Source: Trichoplusia ni
Taxonomy: Eukaryota > Arthropoda > Insecta > Lepidoptera > Noctuidae
NCBI RefSeq assembly: GCF_003590095.1
Contig: NC_039494.1
Location: forward strand, 7,626,001 to 7,690,000
Length of the DNA: 64,000 nucleotides
Direction: 5' to 3'
Position 1 is the stretch's first letter; each line of letters begins with the position of its first letter. Shown piece after piece: positions 23,601 to 33,445 of the stretch. Made by a program: the position numbers and the translations under genes. The notes under the pieces were generated by a model that saw only the letters and a program-made list of their open reading frames with translations, was not told the origin of the DNA and did not search any database.

Positions 23601-26600
23601 AGGCGGTTTTTTTTTAAAGAAAAGCAAACGGCAATTACCTTGTAGTACGCACATGAAATTGAAAAGACATTGAACCGGGATAAATTCGATTCTAAAACTC
23701 TTAGACTTGTTAAAAAAAATAGTAATCATACGAAACGATAGCTTAGTAAGGGCAGAGTCGGGCAAAAAAATAGTTTTAAATATGTTATATTATAGTAAGT
23801 TAATCTTTAAATAAATGCCGTATCATGGTACGCTACAATCATTGAAACGTATATTATTCTAGTTGCTACAAGATTTTTTATAATAAAATTAATGCATGCA
23901 TTACATATCCTGATATCGTAAATTTATTTTAAATTTTAATTCCATAAATAAAGATGGTGATAAACTAGAATATTTTATTGTAACATTCGTACGAATGCTC
24001 ATCTATCTGTTCGGCGAATAAGTATTTAATTGTGGTAATTCATTTGTTAGGGTCATTACAGTGTGTTGGCATTGCGGTTCTGTGCATGGATTTGAAAGCA
24101 CGAAGTGCAGGTCCGATCCCAACGCAAATGAAGTCAAAAAGTCATCTGTACTTAAAAGACAGCACTGACAATGGTGAAACATCGTGAGGATACCCGATTT
24201 CCAAATATTAGAATTTAAAATCACCAACCCGCAGTGAGCTAGCGTGGTGATCAATGCTCAAACCTTCCCTATACGGGAAGAGGCCTGTGCCCAGTTTTAA
24301 TAAAACTTATATAGCCTGTTATTATTGTTTTTATTGAAATAACAATAAAACAAAATACAGACGAACTGAATCTCCTCTTTTTTGGAACCGGTTGAAAATT
24401 ACAAGCTAATTGAGATTGCATTAGCAATGCATTAGGAGATTGCGGGATAACCTGGATCCATTCACCGAACTGATCACTCAGGGCTCATAACAAATGTATG
24501 AAGGATTGCAACGCATTGCCATACACCGACACAAAAACGCGGATGACGTAGCACGGCGGTTCAGGTTTAGTGAGTAAGTCTGACACTACCCATTTCCTCC
24601 CCCGAGGGTGTGGGTGTCTATGAGGATTGAGGGAATCCTGAACAAAAAAAAGGGCTCATAACAGAGATGAGCTGAAGTAAATTAGAAGAGATTGTGCCCA
24701 GCAGTGGGACAGATAATTCGTTGCGACTTCCAAGGCAGTTAATTGTTCCCCCTGGGACACACCGAACTTAAGTGTTTCGGTGGTTTTCGTTGGTTCCATT
24801 GTAGATCCTGGGTTACATGAGTTGCAATGGGGGATGCAGTGGCGGTTTACTCCCAAAAAATAATAGTAATAATTTTCATCGCCAATTACGTCAAACTGCA
24901 GGAAAAAGGCAGCAATATATCTGTACACAAAGATTCTGACGCAAATAAATAAAGACTTTTCCTTCATAAATAAAATAATAAAACTTAGCCATACGCGTTG
25001 ACAAATGAAAAAAAAATGTTAATTTCGCATAAGGATAAAAACAAATGCAAAAATATCGGAATGACGCGAATGATTTAATTTAGATCGAAATAGAATTGGA
25101 TTGTGTCTAAATAAATAAATTACAAAATCCTGCTATTATAAAAGCTAAAGTTTTTGTGAATGTATGCATGTTATGGACTGCACGAATAGCCGAGTGGTAT
25201 ATGTCACCACGCCAAACCCACCGAGCGCGATTGGCGTAAGACAAGCGTTTGTGTGATCCACGAATGCCTGTGACTGGGTGACTTGTGACTTGAATGTTTG
25301 TGAAACCCTCGAGACACAAGGACTAAATTCCTTAGGGCGGGAGTCGTTTTAATTAAATAACAATGTTTGTTACTCTACCAAGCTCAAATTAAATGAAATG
25401 TAGTAAATAGTTGGCTAACACCCATTTTTTGGACCTGACTGAAATTCTTAACGGAGAAAGGCCCCGCTGCCTCAAGGAAAGCGAAGTGATTTGCAAGACT
25501 CTTACCAATTGAATTGGGGAGTCAAGAGATTTTGTGATAGTCTTCATTAAGATATTTCCTAATTCTATATCTAGAAGCCAAATGCAACGATAAGCTGAAT
25601 AAAAAAACGGCCAATTGTACATCGCTAAATATCTTACTATGGCAATGAAAGAGGATTTAATTAACCAAGTAAAATTCATGTATCTACTGGGTACTGGCCC
25701 TAATTGCTTTACGGAATATAATAGTAGATTCGATTCCCACTCAGGAAAATGTTCGTATGATGTGCACGATCATTTGTGTGTGTGTGTATTAAGAACCACA
25801 ATGTGTGAAAGTTCAGAGTTTAAATAACTATATATATAAATACAGAGTTTAACTAACTACCATAGTCTAACTACCATTGTCAACCATTGTTATTTCCACA
25901 TAAATTTCGGAAAAACCTAATCTATACTAATATATAAAGCTGAAGAGTTTGTTTGTTTGTTTGAACGCGCGAATTTCAGAAACTACTGGTCCAAATTGAA
26001 AAATTCTTTTTGTGTTGAATAGACCATTCATCGAGGAAAGCTTTAGGCTATAAACCATCTCACTGCGACTAATAGGAACGAAGATACAAAGGAAAATGTG
26101 AAAAAAACAGGGCAGGTATAAATCATAACTTACATCTTCTACCCACGGGGACGAAGTCGCGGGCAACAGCTAGTTTAGTAATATAAGGACAACAGAATCA
26201 GTTAAATTAAATTAAATTTAACTTAATATCATGAACTGAGAAGAGATACGATATCCTATGGTTTCGGCTTCCAGTCTAACCAGATGCAGCTGAGTACCAG
26301 TGTTTAACAAGGAGCGACTGCCTATCTGACCTCCTCAACCCAGAGACCTGGGCAATACCTAGCACTCATACAGCTGAAATTTTAACAGATGATGCCGCTA
26401 TATCAACAAATACCTACTAGAATTAAAAAACTGAGGTTAAGCAACGGTTTGTACAAACATAAATTTGTTGGGAGTTTCAAAGGAGTTGAGAGTTATCGAG
26501 TTTCTCGTTTCTTCTCTATAAAAATGAAATTTTGGAATCGTGAACGTTTAAAAAGCGTCTAGAAAACGGCTAACTTGATTTTCTTTATGATTTTTTTGAT

Positions 26601-29600
26601 CATGGACAAACTTTTTTAGGAAAACAGTTATCTTTTCTATATTTAGACGGACCCCTCAGTATCGCGATTCCGTGTTTTTAACACTTATTCCCTTGCCACT
26701 ATGTTGAAGATTTTTTTAATAACACATATTCCCAGTAAGAAAATTTATAATGTCAATTAACCTACAATATGGTTATAAATGTAAACATTTATTGGAAAAA
26801 CTGAAGCGTTTTACCATAACTATCTATTGTAAAGACTGTATACAATCTTAGTTATTATCAACTTTTATTACAATTTTCTACATTCATGCTAATATTATAA
26901 ATATGAATATGTAGTCTGTAACGGTTTTACGCTTAAACCGCTTCACCGATATTGATAAAACTTGAAAGCGAATCGAAAAAAGTAAGTCACGAAAACATAA
27001 TTATGTCTATGAAAGATATTACGAAAAATGACGTAACTTTGATTAGTCAGCAAACACATTATTTTTGCAAATTAATTAAAAATAATACAATGATAACATT
27101 CAAAGTTCACACAGGACTCGAATTTAATACTCCTGACTATAAGCATCAGACACTTTACCAGCCAAGCTACCGAGGTTACTGTCCTAGAAATTGAATTTGT
27201 CCATTGCATCGTGACACGGCAAAAGTCAAAATTAATCTAATATTATTCATAAAACTACATGACATTAAAAAAAACTGTCATTATCCCTGTTGATTCATCC
27301 AAAAGTAATTATCCCTTGTTAAAAACGATGAAGGAAAACATCGCGAGGCGCGACACACGTGAGAATGTTTCAAGGGTGTGTTGCGTCACGTCAGAGGACT
27401 ACGGGCGGGATACACTCTGACACCAGGGTGTACATCAACCATACGATAAGAACTGGACGCTGATATCTTCTAATATATAAAATTCCCGTGTCACGATGTT
27501 AGTTACCGTACTCCTCTGAAACAGTTCGACCGATTTTTATGAAAATTTTGTATACATATTGGGTAGGTCTGAGAATAGAACAACATCTATTTTTCATACC
27601 CCTAAGAGATAAGGGTTGCTCACACTAAAAAAAATATTTTATTTTTTGGACGAAATTGTTTGTTTTTATTTTTTTATAATGTGGCATTAAAAATTCATAC
27701 AACTAAAAAAAAAATATCAGGCAAAACAACGTTTGCTGGGTCAGCTGGTTTGGAAGATAATATTTCGACTGTATGGGTACTATGGGTAGTCCAGTGGTTG
27801 AGGTCACCAAGCCAAAACCACTGTGCGACATGTGTCGAGGGCTCGATACCAGCGTAGGACAAGCATTTGTGTGATCCACGAATGCTTGTTCCGAGTCTGG
27901 GTGTCTGTGTGCATGTGCCTTGTATGTTTGTGAAACCTGTGACACAAGGATTAAATCCATTACTGCGGGAGTAGTTTTTTAACGTTTTTAGTAAACCGAC
28001 TGGCTTAGTAAAAAATATTATTCTTTTAATTGCGAAACATATCGAAATTAACATCGACGCGTATGGTGATGTCAGATTTAGACAGACTTTGATAGATTAA
28101 GTGATAAATTAATCAATAATCTAGATACACACATAATAAATGACTGGCATTTCGGTCTAGTGGTTAGAGGCTTAAACAGCTGCACCGGATGTCGTTGGTT
28201 CGATTCCTACATATGAAAATATTTTTGTGATGAGTACGATTGTTCTAAATGGCTGTAATTTATCTATAATATTGATATTTTGAAAGAATTTAATGCCTAG
28301 TTCTTATATTACAAGCTTTGCTTCGTTTGATACTAGATGGCGTTGTGTGAAAGTTGTAGAATATGATATAATAGAAAATCCAAGTTTGTTTAAGTCGTTC
28401 ACATAGTTAAGTAAAAAAATTAAAAGTTTAAATATGTTCAAGATGATTTAAAAAAAAATCCAACAAATTATACGCGAAATAAAATAAAACGGCAGATATA
28501 TTTTTGTATCTTTAAACGGGATAATCTTCGCAACAGCTGGATCGACTTCAATGGTAGATAGTTTTAAGTAAATGTGCAACAGTGAATGTTTAAACAGACC
28601 ACTCGAATCCAGAAAATCACGGACCACAGCAAGTTAACTTTCTGCCAGGCGAGTAATGCAGCAAGCAATAACTAGTTTAAGATAGATCTAAATTTAGCCA
28701 TGACAAACTCGTACCCGATAAAACAACTGATAGTCGAAAGATGAGTCGATAAAATTGTATTTAAATCTAACATGACATATATATTTTATAACAAATTGCG
28801 CTATTTTTTAATCCGTTCGCAGTAACACCTGTTTGCAAGTTACATATCTCCAAGCGCTACTCTGACGAATCGCTCAAATGTACTGAATTGCCCCAATGAC
28901 TATCCTAGTAATATTATCAACGCGAAAGTTTGTATGTATGGAGGTATGGATGTTTGTTCCTCTTTCACGCAAAAACCACTGAACGGATTTAGAAGAAACT
29001 TGGTACACACATAGTTTATAACCAGGATTAACACATAGGATAGTTTTTATCCCGATTTTATGTTCCCGTTGGACCATTTTCAATTTGTAGCGCTTACATC
29101 TAGTTTCTTATATGGATGAAAAACTCAAATGTATGGTAACAATATTATCCTTTCATTTCGATAAAGCTGTTCAAATCCATTCATTCCAGAATTTCCTCAC
29201 ATACCCGCACTTCAACGCACTTTCAGAAACACTGAAGAATACCTTATGACATAGACAGGTCACCCATCTTACGACCAAACCAGTAACACCTGATTACTTC
29301 AGGATAACCACGTCAAATGTCTTTCCACACCCTTGCGAAATTTTCCTCGGTTTTCAAACAATGTTTTCCTTTACAGTTTTCAGCAAGTAATAATTACTCT
29401 CTGATCAGTCACAAAGTCCTAAAGTTTAAAGCAGTTTATCTTTGTAATTTTTTATTCGTTCGGATAGAGGCAAAAAAAAACGTGTGTTATATTTTTATTT
29501 ATCAATGAAATGCACTAGGCTTTGTCCTCTTTATCGTCATCCCTATTAAATAATCTAAAACCTTTAGTTAAATAAAGGAAGTTTAAAAATAAACTTAACA

Positions 29601-32600
29601 GAGGGAGAATAAATGTATGTCAGATGAGTCATTTTAACTACAAAGTAATTTTATTTAGTTAAATGCAACACAACAGCTGTTGCAAAAGTTAAATAATTCG
29701 TTAGATCACATTATCCTTGGCTGAATTCATAATTTATTTTAATTTAAACTTATAATGCAGTTGCAATAAAAATTGACGTCATTTTGATAATTCCGACTTC
29801 TTTTAATCTTTATGGGACGCGTAAAGCCCAAAATCCCGAACTATTCAATCATAAACTTCTGGACAAACGGGGATTTTGCTTTTAGTTAGGTTACCAGGCT
29901 GTATCTCATAAACTGCGATAGCTATGCTGTTAAGTGGCATGTGATACAAAATAAAAAATGATATTGGAATCGTAAAATGGATTTTTTTCTACGACAATTT
30001 TTTTTATTTTTTACCCGTTTTAAAATACTTTTCGTAACACACTTAATTTCAAAAAGTTCTCATAGCCTTATCTGATGGATTTCAAAATAAAAAAAAATAA
30101 GCTACTGATTAGCACTTTTTGAAAGTCATCTAATTATAGATAGATATCAGTAAATACAATTACAGAATTAATCGTAGCGATGACATAAGACTGATATTAA
30201 TTATAGGGTTCCATAGCCCGAAAGATAAAACGGTACCCTATCACTGCGAACCGCTGATGGTTTTCCGCCTGGCTGTAATTCATTTTAATAATGATACCCC
30301 TGAGTTTGTTTCGACATTTCTTCTAAGGGTAGTCAGATAGGAAATGTCGATTCCAGCGTTCTCAAAAAAGACATGGTGTGATGATATTTCCTACTTACAG
30401 AATAAATGATTTCATTTCGTTTTAGTCTAACTTGCACTTGGCCGAAATTTGTGTTAAGCTCTGTATCTTCAAAGAAAAATCTTTTATCTATCTTACTAGC
30501 TGTTGCCCCCGACTTCGTCCACGTGGTTAGAAGATATAAGTTAAGAATTTTTGAACGGAAGCCCTCGAGGATGAATATTTTTCCCCTTTTTTGACACATT
30601 TTTCATTGTATCTTCGCTCCTATTCGCAGCGTGATGTTATACAGCCGAAAACCTTCCTCGATAAATGGTCTATTCAACCCAAAAATATTTTTTCAATTTG
30701 AACCTGTAGTTCCTGAGATTAGCGCGTTCAAACAAACAAACTCTTCAGCTTTATATATTAGTAAGTATAGCAGTATAGATTATATATTATACCTATCTAT
30801 TTAAATCTTTCAGACAGCTTATAACAAGCATTCTTGAGGTTATTTGAATGCACGGATAGCCGATTGATAAAGGTCACCAAAACCCACTGTGCAGGACGGT
30901 CAACGTGTCGGTTCGAACCCTGCGAAGGACAAGAATTTTTGTGATCCGCAAATGCTTGTTTTGAGTCTGCGTGTCTTTGTGCATGTGACTTGCATATTTG
31001 TTTTACCACGCGATACAATTTAATTTCTTAGTTTCCGAGACCTTTTTTTAATAAAGAATCGGTATTTATTTTACAAAGTAAATTTTGTGACATTGCAGGA
31101 GGAAATCTTGGGTTCTACTAAACCAATTTCGTTACAACTTTTGTTAGTGCATTCTACTAATAGAAAGCCACATTTTTCGCTAGATAAAGCCGGCCATAGT
31201 TTTTTTGCCTGTTCGGACCTAACTAAACAGTGTCGTCCGGATATTATAAGACTTGCTAAACATTTGATATTATTTATATTTCAAATAGCTGTTACCCGCG
31301 ACTTCGTCCGCGTGGCTAGAAGAAATTGCGATTATAACTTGAGATTTAAACTATCCTATCTCTCAAGTTGGATCGAACTGCACATGGTGTGCGAATTTTA
31401 TTATAATCGGTTAAGTGGTTTAGGAGTCCATTGAGGACAAACATTGTGACATGAGATTTATACATATTAAGATAAAATTTAACAACATAATCCATACAGC
31501 TTGATTTAACAAACTTTACTATTATGCTCAAATCCAGACATAAAAATCCTCAATAATACAGGGATTCCTGCTTTTTTGGAAACAGTAAACTGCAATATAG
31601 GATTTGGCAACTTTAGCAACTACCATACAACTCATAGACACCTAATAATCAGTGGAATTTTTCTTAACAATTCCGTCAACTAGTTGAGGTGGACCAAGCA
31701 GAGTACTACATACTAATTTTCTCCCTATCAAGGTCAATATTAATTCGGAAATGTCTGCCACTCACGGTACGGCTGAGAATGAATTCCAAATAGTTGAGTA
31801 ATGAGAAAGAGCAACCTGTATGAGAGTCATAAGTTTGGTGGGTTGACAGGCATCGGTCAACGGTTGTGAGGTGTCTAGAGTTGTATGTATTTAAGTAAAT
31901 ACATTTGATTATATTAAAGGTTTCCTGCAAGATACCGGTTAGGGATAACACCAAGATTATAAAATCACACTGTATGCTATTGATTTTACTGACATTCTAT
32001 TATTCTTAATACACTATCTATTTGAAACCGTTAACTAAAGTTTGCAGGTAGTGCAGTCATAAACTGAGCAGTATACCTATGGGCGGTTTCTACTCTGACA
32101 CCAGTTTGCAAATCAATTGAATGTTTAAGAAGAATCTTTGATTATTAATATGCATTATTTCTAGTTGGCATGAATGCGTCATAATATACCTTTAAAAGTA
32201 ATACCAGTCCAATAAGATTCTTATTATGTATAATGAAAATTACATTCTATAGGTAGATTTGTAGTATTTTTAGGTGCGGTTCAGTTAAGTTAAAGATGTT
32301 GCTTAGTTAATGCTAGCTTATTTCTTTGATCCAAGTTTAACCAAAAACAAACATTATCAAAATTGTAACAGTATTATCAAGTAAATGATTGGTTCTTTTT
32401 TCATGTATAGGCAACTGGTGTTAACAGGGAATCTATGGTTTTATTTATTCTCATTAGATTCTTACACTGTCAAAATAGTATTGTTATTTTTTCAAAGGGA
32501 TGGTCCACCATTTTTTCATATCTTAATTAAAATAATGTCTTGTTTATAACATTTGTATAATTGATTACTACTTGCTTTAGTATAACATACCAGCAATAAC

Positions 32601-33445
32601 AGCAAACAATTAATTAAACCTTTCATTTTAAGTATTCGGGCAATTTAGTTTTTAAACAAGACGAATATCATCAATTAGTCTTACCATTGAGTTTGTCTGA
32701 AAATCAAAAAGGTTAAAAGAGTTACCCAAACATTATAATATTTATAATAATGTAAAGTAAGCGTTTGTAATAGATCCAGACATTCAAATGAGATAAACAT
32801 GACAATGATGCAATGTTTAATGCTAAGTCATTAAACATGCCATTTTTAATAACTTTTCATGTATTTTAGAATGTATTAAGACAGTGCAAATTACTCATAA
32901 TAATGCATGAACATAACAGATTTAATTTTGTGTGAAAACAATGCATACAAACTCCTTCCTGCTTTTTTTTAAACTCAAAAGACAAAGATGTCAGTCAAAT
33001 GACCACATCATTTCTCATTGTCCGCCAAAAATATGCAAAACAATAAAAAAAAAACAATGGTTATGACCCTCTCGTACCAATAAGATTGCAAAGCAAAAAG
33101 TATGGTTAATAGCGAGTTTAAAAGCATTCGAACCCTTCTACGAGACAAAATAAATAAACTTATAAGACACCAATGAGTCATCGGCGAAGGAAATATTATT
33201 AAATTGTTAGCAGAGGCGGAAAAACCCAAAATACCTTTATTCTTACCCATGGTTGTGACATTATAGTCGGCTTGAGTAAAGTGCAGGCTACAAACTTTTG
33301 AATATTTTGTGTACGGCTTGCCTCGCTTCAAAATTAAGTTCCACTTGTCTGCCATCGAAACGTCACGAGGAAACCGATGGAATTTCACGTTTTTCGTCTT
33401 GCCGGCTAGCGACGTGCATTGCGGAACAGTGCAATAATATCCCAT
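7096..33445 (-). CDS. Gene A: THAP zinc-finger protein (6 exons seen, 3' end not found)
   Basis: Predicted nuclear DNA-binding protein. Exons in order are 33235-33445, 14253-14388, 10360-10459, 9234-9851, 7540-7635 and 7096-7164. All junctions are GT-AG and phases agree throughout (1, 2, 0, 1, 1, then open in phase 1). Residues 1 to about 90 form a THAP (C2CH) domain: C5 and C10, P26, W35, C52-x2-H55 and, from exon 2, the AVPT-like DAVPSQNLP. The rest is polar and Q/N/D/E-rich, with a coiled-coil-like segment in exon 5 and two SUMO-type motifs (IKQEVD, VKQEPD). Exon 4 carries a one-base frameshift, so the gene is either broken in this copy or misread there. About 410 residues are accounted for; the exon 6 donor requires at least one more exon further left. 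It is head-to-head with paralogue B. I could not name an orthologue. Confidence 0.8.
7411..7505 (-). mobile_element. tRNA-derived SINE fragment (family C)
   Basis: Inverse of the family head: 'gtggatcacacaaatccttg', 'ggggatcgaactcg' (B box complement) and 'gacctcaaccactcg' (A box complement). It lies about 34 bp past the exon 5 donor of gene A. Confidence 0.65.
7540..7635 (-). CDS. Gene A exon 5, coiled-coil and VKQEPD motif
   Basis: 96 nt, acceptor gttacag, donor GTTAGT. Encodes RRLLEQQRLLEQIQHQ, a heptad-like leucine/glutamine stretch likely to form a short coiled coil, then VKQEPD, which fits the psi-K-x-E sumoylation consensus. Both phases match the neighbouring exons. Confidence 0.78.
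7720..7922 (-). mobile_element. 5S-like SINE, internally deleted copy
   Basis: The tail '(atc)n ggcctagccttttcccaac' at the left marks minus orientation. The middle 'tgtcaaagatgtaggaataacagccggg' segment of other copies is absent, and the 5S-like head is lost. Confidence 0.75.
8232..8395 (+). mobile_element. SINE-like repeat (family E)
   Basis: Contains 'acatcgtgaggaa', 'cccgcagtgagcgtgatgg' and 'caaaccttcccattata', ending 'cagtgggctatacatag'. A longer copy is at 24030-24320. Confidence 0.55.
8642..8800 (+). mobile_element. 5S-like SINE, 5' part
   Basis: Keeps the 5S-like core ('gtggatgggtgac') and 'cataacgagtccctc', then breaks off at 'tgaaagtcgttacaac'. Diverged, so probably old. Confidence 0.65.
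8860..8975 (+). mobile_element. GCTAG-ending repeat (subfamily 1), 5' truncated
   Basis: Matches the second half of the copies at 35337 and 43528 ('gaaacttggtacacagatag', 'ataaccagg', 'cccgattttatg') and ends 'caaccgctag'. Confidence 0.6.
9034..9203. mobile_element. MITE with ~20-bp terminal inverted repeats
   Basis: The ends 'taagggtctgaacagacgga' and, inverted, 'taagggtctaaacaaacgga' form terminal inverted repeats. The body has internal inverted 'gactgcaattggaccgc'-type blocks. It lies about 30 bp past the exon 4 donor of gene A (9233). Confidence 0.7.
9234..9851 (-). CDS. Gene A exon 4 with a one-base frameshift
   Basis: 618 nt, acceptor ttacag, donor GTAAGT. The first 102 codons (9851-9546, starting LSYRWQSLNS) end at a TAG at 9543-9545. 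From 9543 a second frame stays open for 103 codons (starting ERKSLNGYEKQ) and meets the donor in the phase exon 5 needs. Both halves have the same polar, D/E/N/Q-rich composition, and the join is one base short, at a CCC run. The simplest reading is a single lost base, either a genuine mutation or an assembly error. The second half contains IKQEVD, a sumoylation-type motif. Confidence 0.78.
10360..10459 (-). CDS. Gene A exon 3
   Basis: 100 nt, acceptor tttccag, donor GTGAGT. It completes a Val codon split from exon 2, then encodes DKTDKWIGGLNLANHSALQ and a short acidic/polar remainder, ending in phase 0. Confidence 0.75.
10502..10572 (-). mobile_element. SINE family D, 3' fragment
   Basis: Inverse of the family tail: 'cacaacgccatctagtctca', 'gagcaaagcttg', 'atgagtactagaca'. 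Confidence 0.6.
10624..12900 (-). pseudogene. RTE LINE reverse transcriptase frame
   Basis: 758 codons. The endonuclease end motif SDHR is at residues 50-53. RT blocks: APGDDGI (281-287), FVDYEKAFD (407-415), RRGVRQGDVISP (463-474) and the catalytic FADD (507-510). The C-terminal region includes RRISLLKWQWAGHVCRR. After about residue 733 the frame changes: the expected conserved tail (with EDRVLWRKLGEAYVQQW) lies in the neighbouring frame, so one base has been lost near 10722. Known family role: target-primed reverse transcription. This copy is probably not active. Confidence 0.88.
12900..13610 (-). pseudogene. RTE LINE apurinic-type endonuclease frame
   Basis: 236 codons from the ATG at 13610. 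Motifs of the exonuclease-endonuclease-phosphatase fold: LATYNGRSL, LSEVRRQGED, VQVYAPTS and GDFNAKVG. It ends in TAA overlapping the ATG of the downstream frame (TAATG). In intact relatives the two are one continuous protein, so one base is missing just before the junction, in the GGG around 12910. Confidence 0.88.
13802..14108 (+). mobile_element. 5S-like SINE split from its 5' flank by the RTE LINE
   Basis: Head 'agagctcgcggttaatta', 5S-like region degraded, then 'cgtgtttcggaagacacgtg' and the tail 'agttgggaaaaggctaggc'. The LINE duplicated target overlaps its first bases. Confidence 0.75.
14253..14388 (-). CDS. Gene A exon 2, second half of the THAP domain
   Basis: 136 nt, acceptor ctcgacag, donor GTAAGT. 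With the G from exon 1 it opens GQWKTLSKDAVPSQNLP, the conserved THAP C-terminal element containing the AVPT-like box, directly comparable with exon 2 of gene B (GQWRTLRKDAIPSQNLP). A basic stretch VIRKSRTVKYRETKK follows. The phase fits exons 1 and 3. Confidence 0.85.
14645..14725. repeat. (TA)n microsatellite
   Basis: Almost uninterrupted TA dinucleotides with a few one-base interruptions. Confidence 0.9.
15275..15643 (-). mobile_element. 5S-like SINE, near full length
   Basis: Runs from the (ATC)n-type tail and 'ggcctagccttttcccaac' to 'ttagccacgcgctcctc'. The inverse of the 5S-like core ('ggtcacccatctacggacc') is well preserved. Confidence 0.85.
15666..15704. repeat. Perfect 16-bp hairpin, 7-nt loop
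   Basis: AATCTAACTGTGCGTA at 15666-15681 pairs exactly with its inverse complement at 15689-15704. It lies just beyond the end of the 5S-like SINE. Confidence 0.8.
16409..16773 (-). mobile_element. 5S-like SINE, near full length
   Basis: From 'catcggcctagcc' to 'ttagccacgagctcctc'. Contains 'ggtcacccatctacggacc'. Confidence 0.85.
16883..16998 (-). mobile_element. tRNA-headed SINE fragment
   Basis: Read inverted it shows 'agtgatagcctagtgctttg' (A box) and 'ggattcgattcccggc' (B box), a tRNA-like promoter, without an intact cloverleaf. Confidence 0.6.
17330..17470 (+). mobile_element. SINE family D, 5' eroded
   Basis: Body 'tgggtgtaatttatctat', 'atttagaaatatata', 'cagttgtctagtactcata' and tail 'actagatggcgttgtgtga'. 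Confidence 0.65.
17474..17743 (+). mobile_element. 'attcccgtgtcacgatg' repeat with GCTAG end
   Basis: From 'atataaaattcccgtgtc' to 'tgctgggtcagctag', followed by T. A near copy is at 27475-27750. Confidence 0.65.
18049..18277 (+). mobile_element. tRNA-derived SINE (family F)
   Basis: A box 'tggtcgagtggcgtacgc', B box 'gggttcgatccccgg', body 'ctgggtgtttgtggtacc' and tail 'gttcagaacaatgtatgtga'. Other copies are at 45962 (plus) and 51335 (minus). Confidence 0.85.
18625..18690 (+). mobile_element. SINE-like fragment (family E)
   Basis: 'ggttctgtgcatggatttga' followed by 'tgcaggtttgatt' matches the head of the copy at 24030. Confidence 0.45.
18785..18935 (-). repeat. Repeat shared with 52130-52300
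   Basis: Inverse of 'aaagggttaccgtggcccc', 'agcaaaggaagaaacatggg' and 'ctgacactccc'. The 101-codon minus-strand frame here is part of this repeat and not a gene. Confidence 0.55.
19200..19310 (+). repeat. 'aatggcgccctaccgtgggg' SINE tail
   Basis: The same block occurs inverted and tandemly duplicated at 59840-60032. Confidence 0.5.
19672..19823 (+). mobile_element. tRNA-derived SINE (family C)
   Basis: A box 'gatagccgagtggttaacg', B box 'gggtcgatccccgcg', tail 'atacgggagtcgg'. The head resembles a Leu/Ser-type tRNA. Confidence 0.8.
19970..20329 (-). mobile_element. 5S-like SINE, near full length
   Basis: From 'ggcctagccttttcccaac' to 'ctcgccacgagctcctc'. Confidence 0.85.
20470..20570 (-). 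mobile_element. SINE family C, middle part
   Basis: Inverse of 'gtgtgatccacgaatgcttg' and of the 'gtctttgtgcatttgacttg' body. Confidence 0.65.
20745..20835 (+). mobile_element. tRNA-headed SINE fragment
   Basis: 'tagtggtatattcgttggac' followed by B box 'ggatcgaatcccagc'. Similar to 40242-40395. Confidence 0.5.
21579..21708 (+). mobile_element. 5S-like SINE, 5' head only
   Basis: The clearest plus-strand 5S-like head: 'ggttaagctatgcttgacgc' then 'gtagatgggtgacc'. It breaks off after 'tccgtgtttcgggaggc'. Confidence 0.8.
23425..23625 (+). mobile_element. SINE family C
   Basis: 'gcatcgatccctgcgtagt', 'gtgtctttgtgcatgtgac' and 'aaattccttagtgaaagag', ending in a T run. Confidence 0.7.
24030..24320 (+). 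mobile_element. SINE-like repeat (family E), long copy
   Basis: 'ggcattgcggttctgtgcat' head, 'aacatcgtgaggata', 'aacccgcagtgagctagcg' and 'aagaggcctgtgcccag' tail. Confidence 0.65.
24480..24655 (-). repeat. Inverted copy of the 1395-1705 repeat
   Basis: 'catacaccgacacaaaaacg', 'tagcacggcggttcaggttt' and 'cccatttcctcccccgag' mirror the earlier copy. Confidence 0.6.
25180..25356 (+). mobile_element. SINE family C
   Basis: A box 'aatagccgagtggtatatg', 'gtgtgatccacgaatgcctg' and tail 'agggcgggagtcg'. The B box is damaged. Confidence 0.75.
25668..25830 (+). mobile_element. SINE family D, 5' part
   Basis: B box 'agattcgattcccactcagg', then 'cacgatcatttgtgtg'. Confidence 0.5.
25921..26173 (+). 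mobile_element. GCTAG-ending repeat (subfamily 2), full copy
   Basis: Bounded as A|TCTATACTAATAT and GGGCAACAGCTAG|T, the clearest pair of ends for this family. Confidence 0.7.
26258..26358 (-). mobile_element. 5S-like SINE fragment
   Basis: Only the 'caaggagcgactgcctatct' to 'ctgggcaatacc' part remains. Confidence 0.65.
27475..27750 (+). mobile_element. 'attcccgtgtcacgatg' repeat
   Basis: Close copy of 17474-17743, ending 'tgctgggtcagctgg'. Confidence 0.65.
27776..27985 (+). mobile_element. SINE family C, well preserved
   Basis: 'gtagtccagtggttgaggtc' A box region, 'gggctcgatacc' B box, 'gtgatccacgaatgcttgtt' and tail 'actgcgggagtag' then T run. Confidence 0.8.
28140..28375 (+). mobile_element. 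SINE family D, full copy
   Basis: A box 'ggtctagtggttagaggc', B box 'tggttcgattcctac', body 'gtaatttatctata' and tail 'actagatggcgttgtgtga'. Confidence 0.8.
28898..29105 (+). mobile_element. GCTAG-type repeat (subfamily 1)
   Basis: 'gcgaaagtttgtatgtatgg', 'tctttcacgcaaaaaccac' and 'gatagtttttatcccg'. The terminal CTAG is present in 'acatctag'. Confidence 0.6.
29205..29312 (-). mobile_element. Degraded 5S-like SINE fragment
   Basis: 'aggtcacccatcttacgacc' matches the inverse core of other copies; the flanks are eroded. Confidence 0.4.
30496..30779 (-). mobile_element. GCTAG-ending repeat (subfamily 2)
   Basis: Starts CTAGCTGTTGCCCCCGACTT and ends 'gcagtataga', the mirror of 25921-26173. Confidence 0.65.
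30850..31052 (+). mobile_element. SINE family C
   Basis: 'ggatagccgattgataaagg', B box 'cggttcgaaccctgcg', and tail to 'agtttccgagacc' then a T run. Confidence 0.7.
33235..33445 (-). CDS. Gene A exon 1, first half of the THAP domain
   Basis: 211 nt from ATG to a GTATTT donor: 70 codons plus one base. Starts MGYYCTVPQC. Zinc ligands C5, C10, C52 and H55 (in SKVCSLHF), conserved P26 (KFHRFP) and W35. By hand count 51 of 70 residues match exon 1 of gene B, and the donor is at the identical codon position. Confidence 0.88.

Larger units (their letters stand above)
14389..33234. other. Gene A intron 1 (about 18.8 kb), transposon-filled
   Basis: Between the two halves of the THAP domain. Besides the listed repeats, the longer stretches 22300-23420, 26400-27470 and 31055-33000 show nothing I can identify. 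A possible 'ggttccgt'-type repeat lies around 21785-21850 and again at 30205. Confidence 0.6.

Noticed and set aside
31706..31954. 82-codon minus-strand frame ending RINIDLDREKISM
   Set aside because: No recognisable domain and no phase-compatible link to gene A, whose exons 1 and 2 already join correctly.
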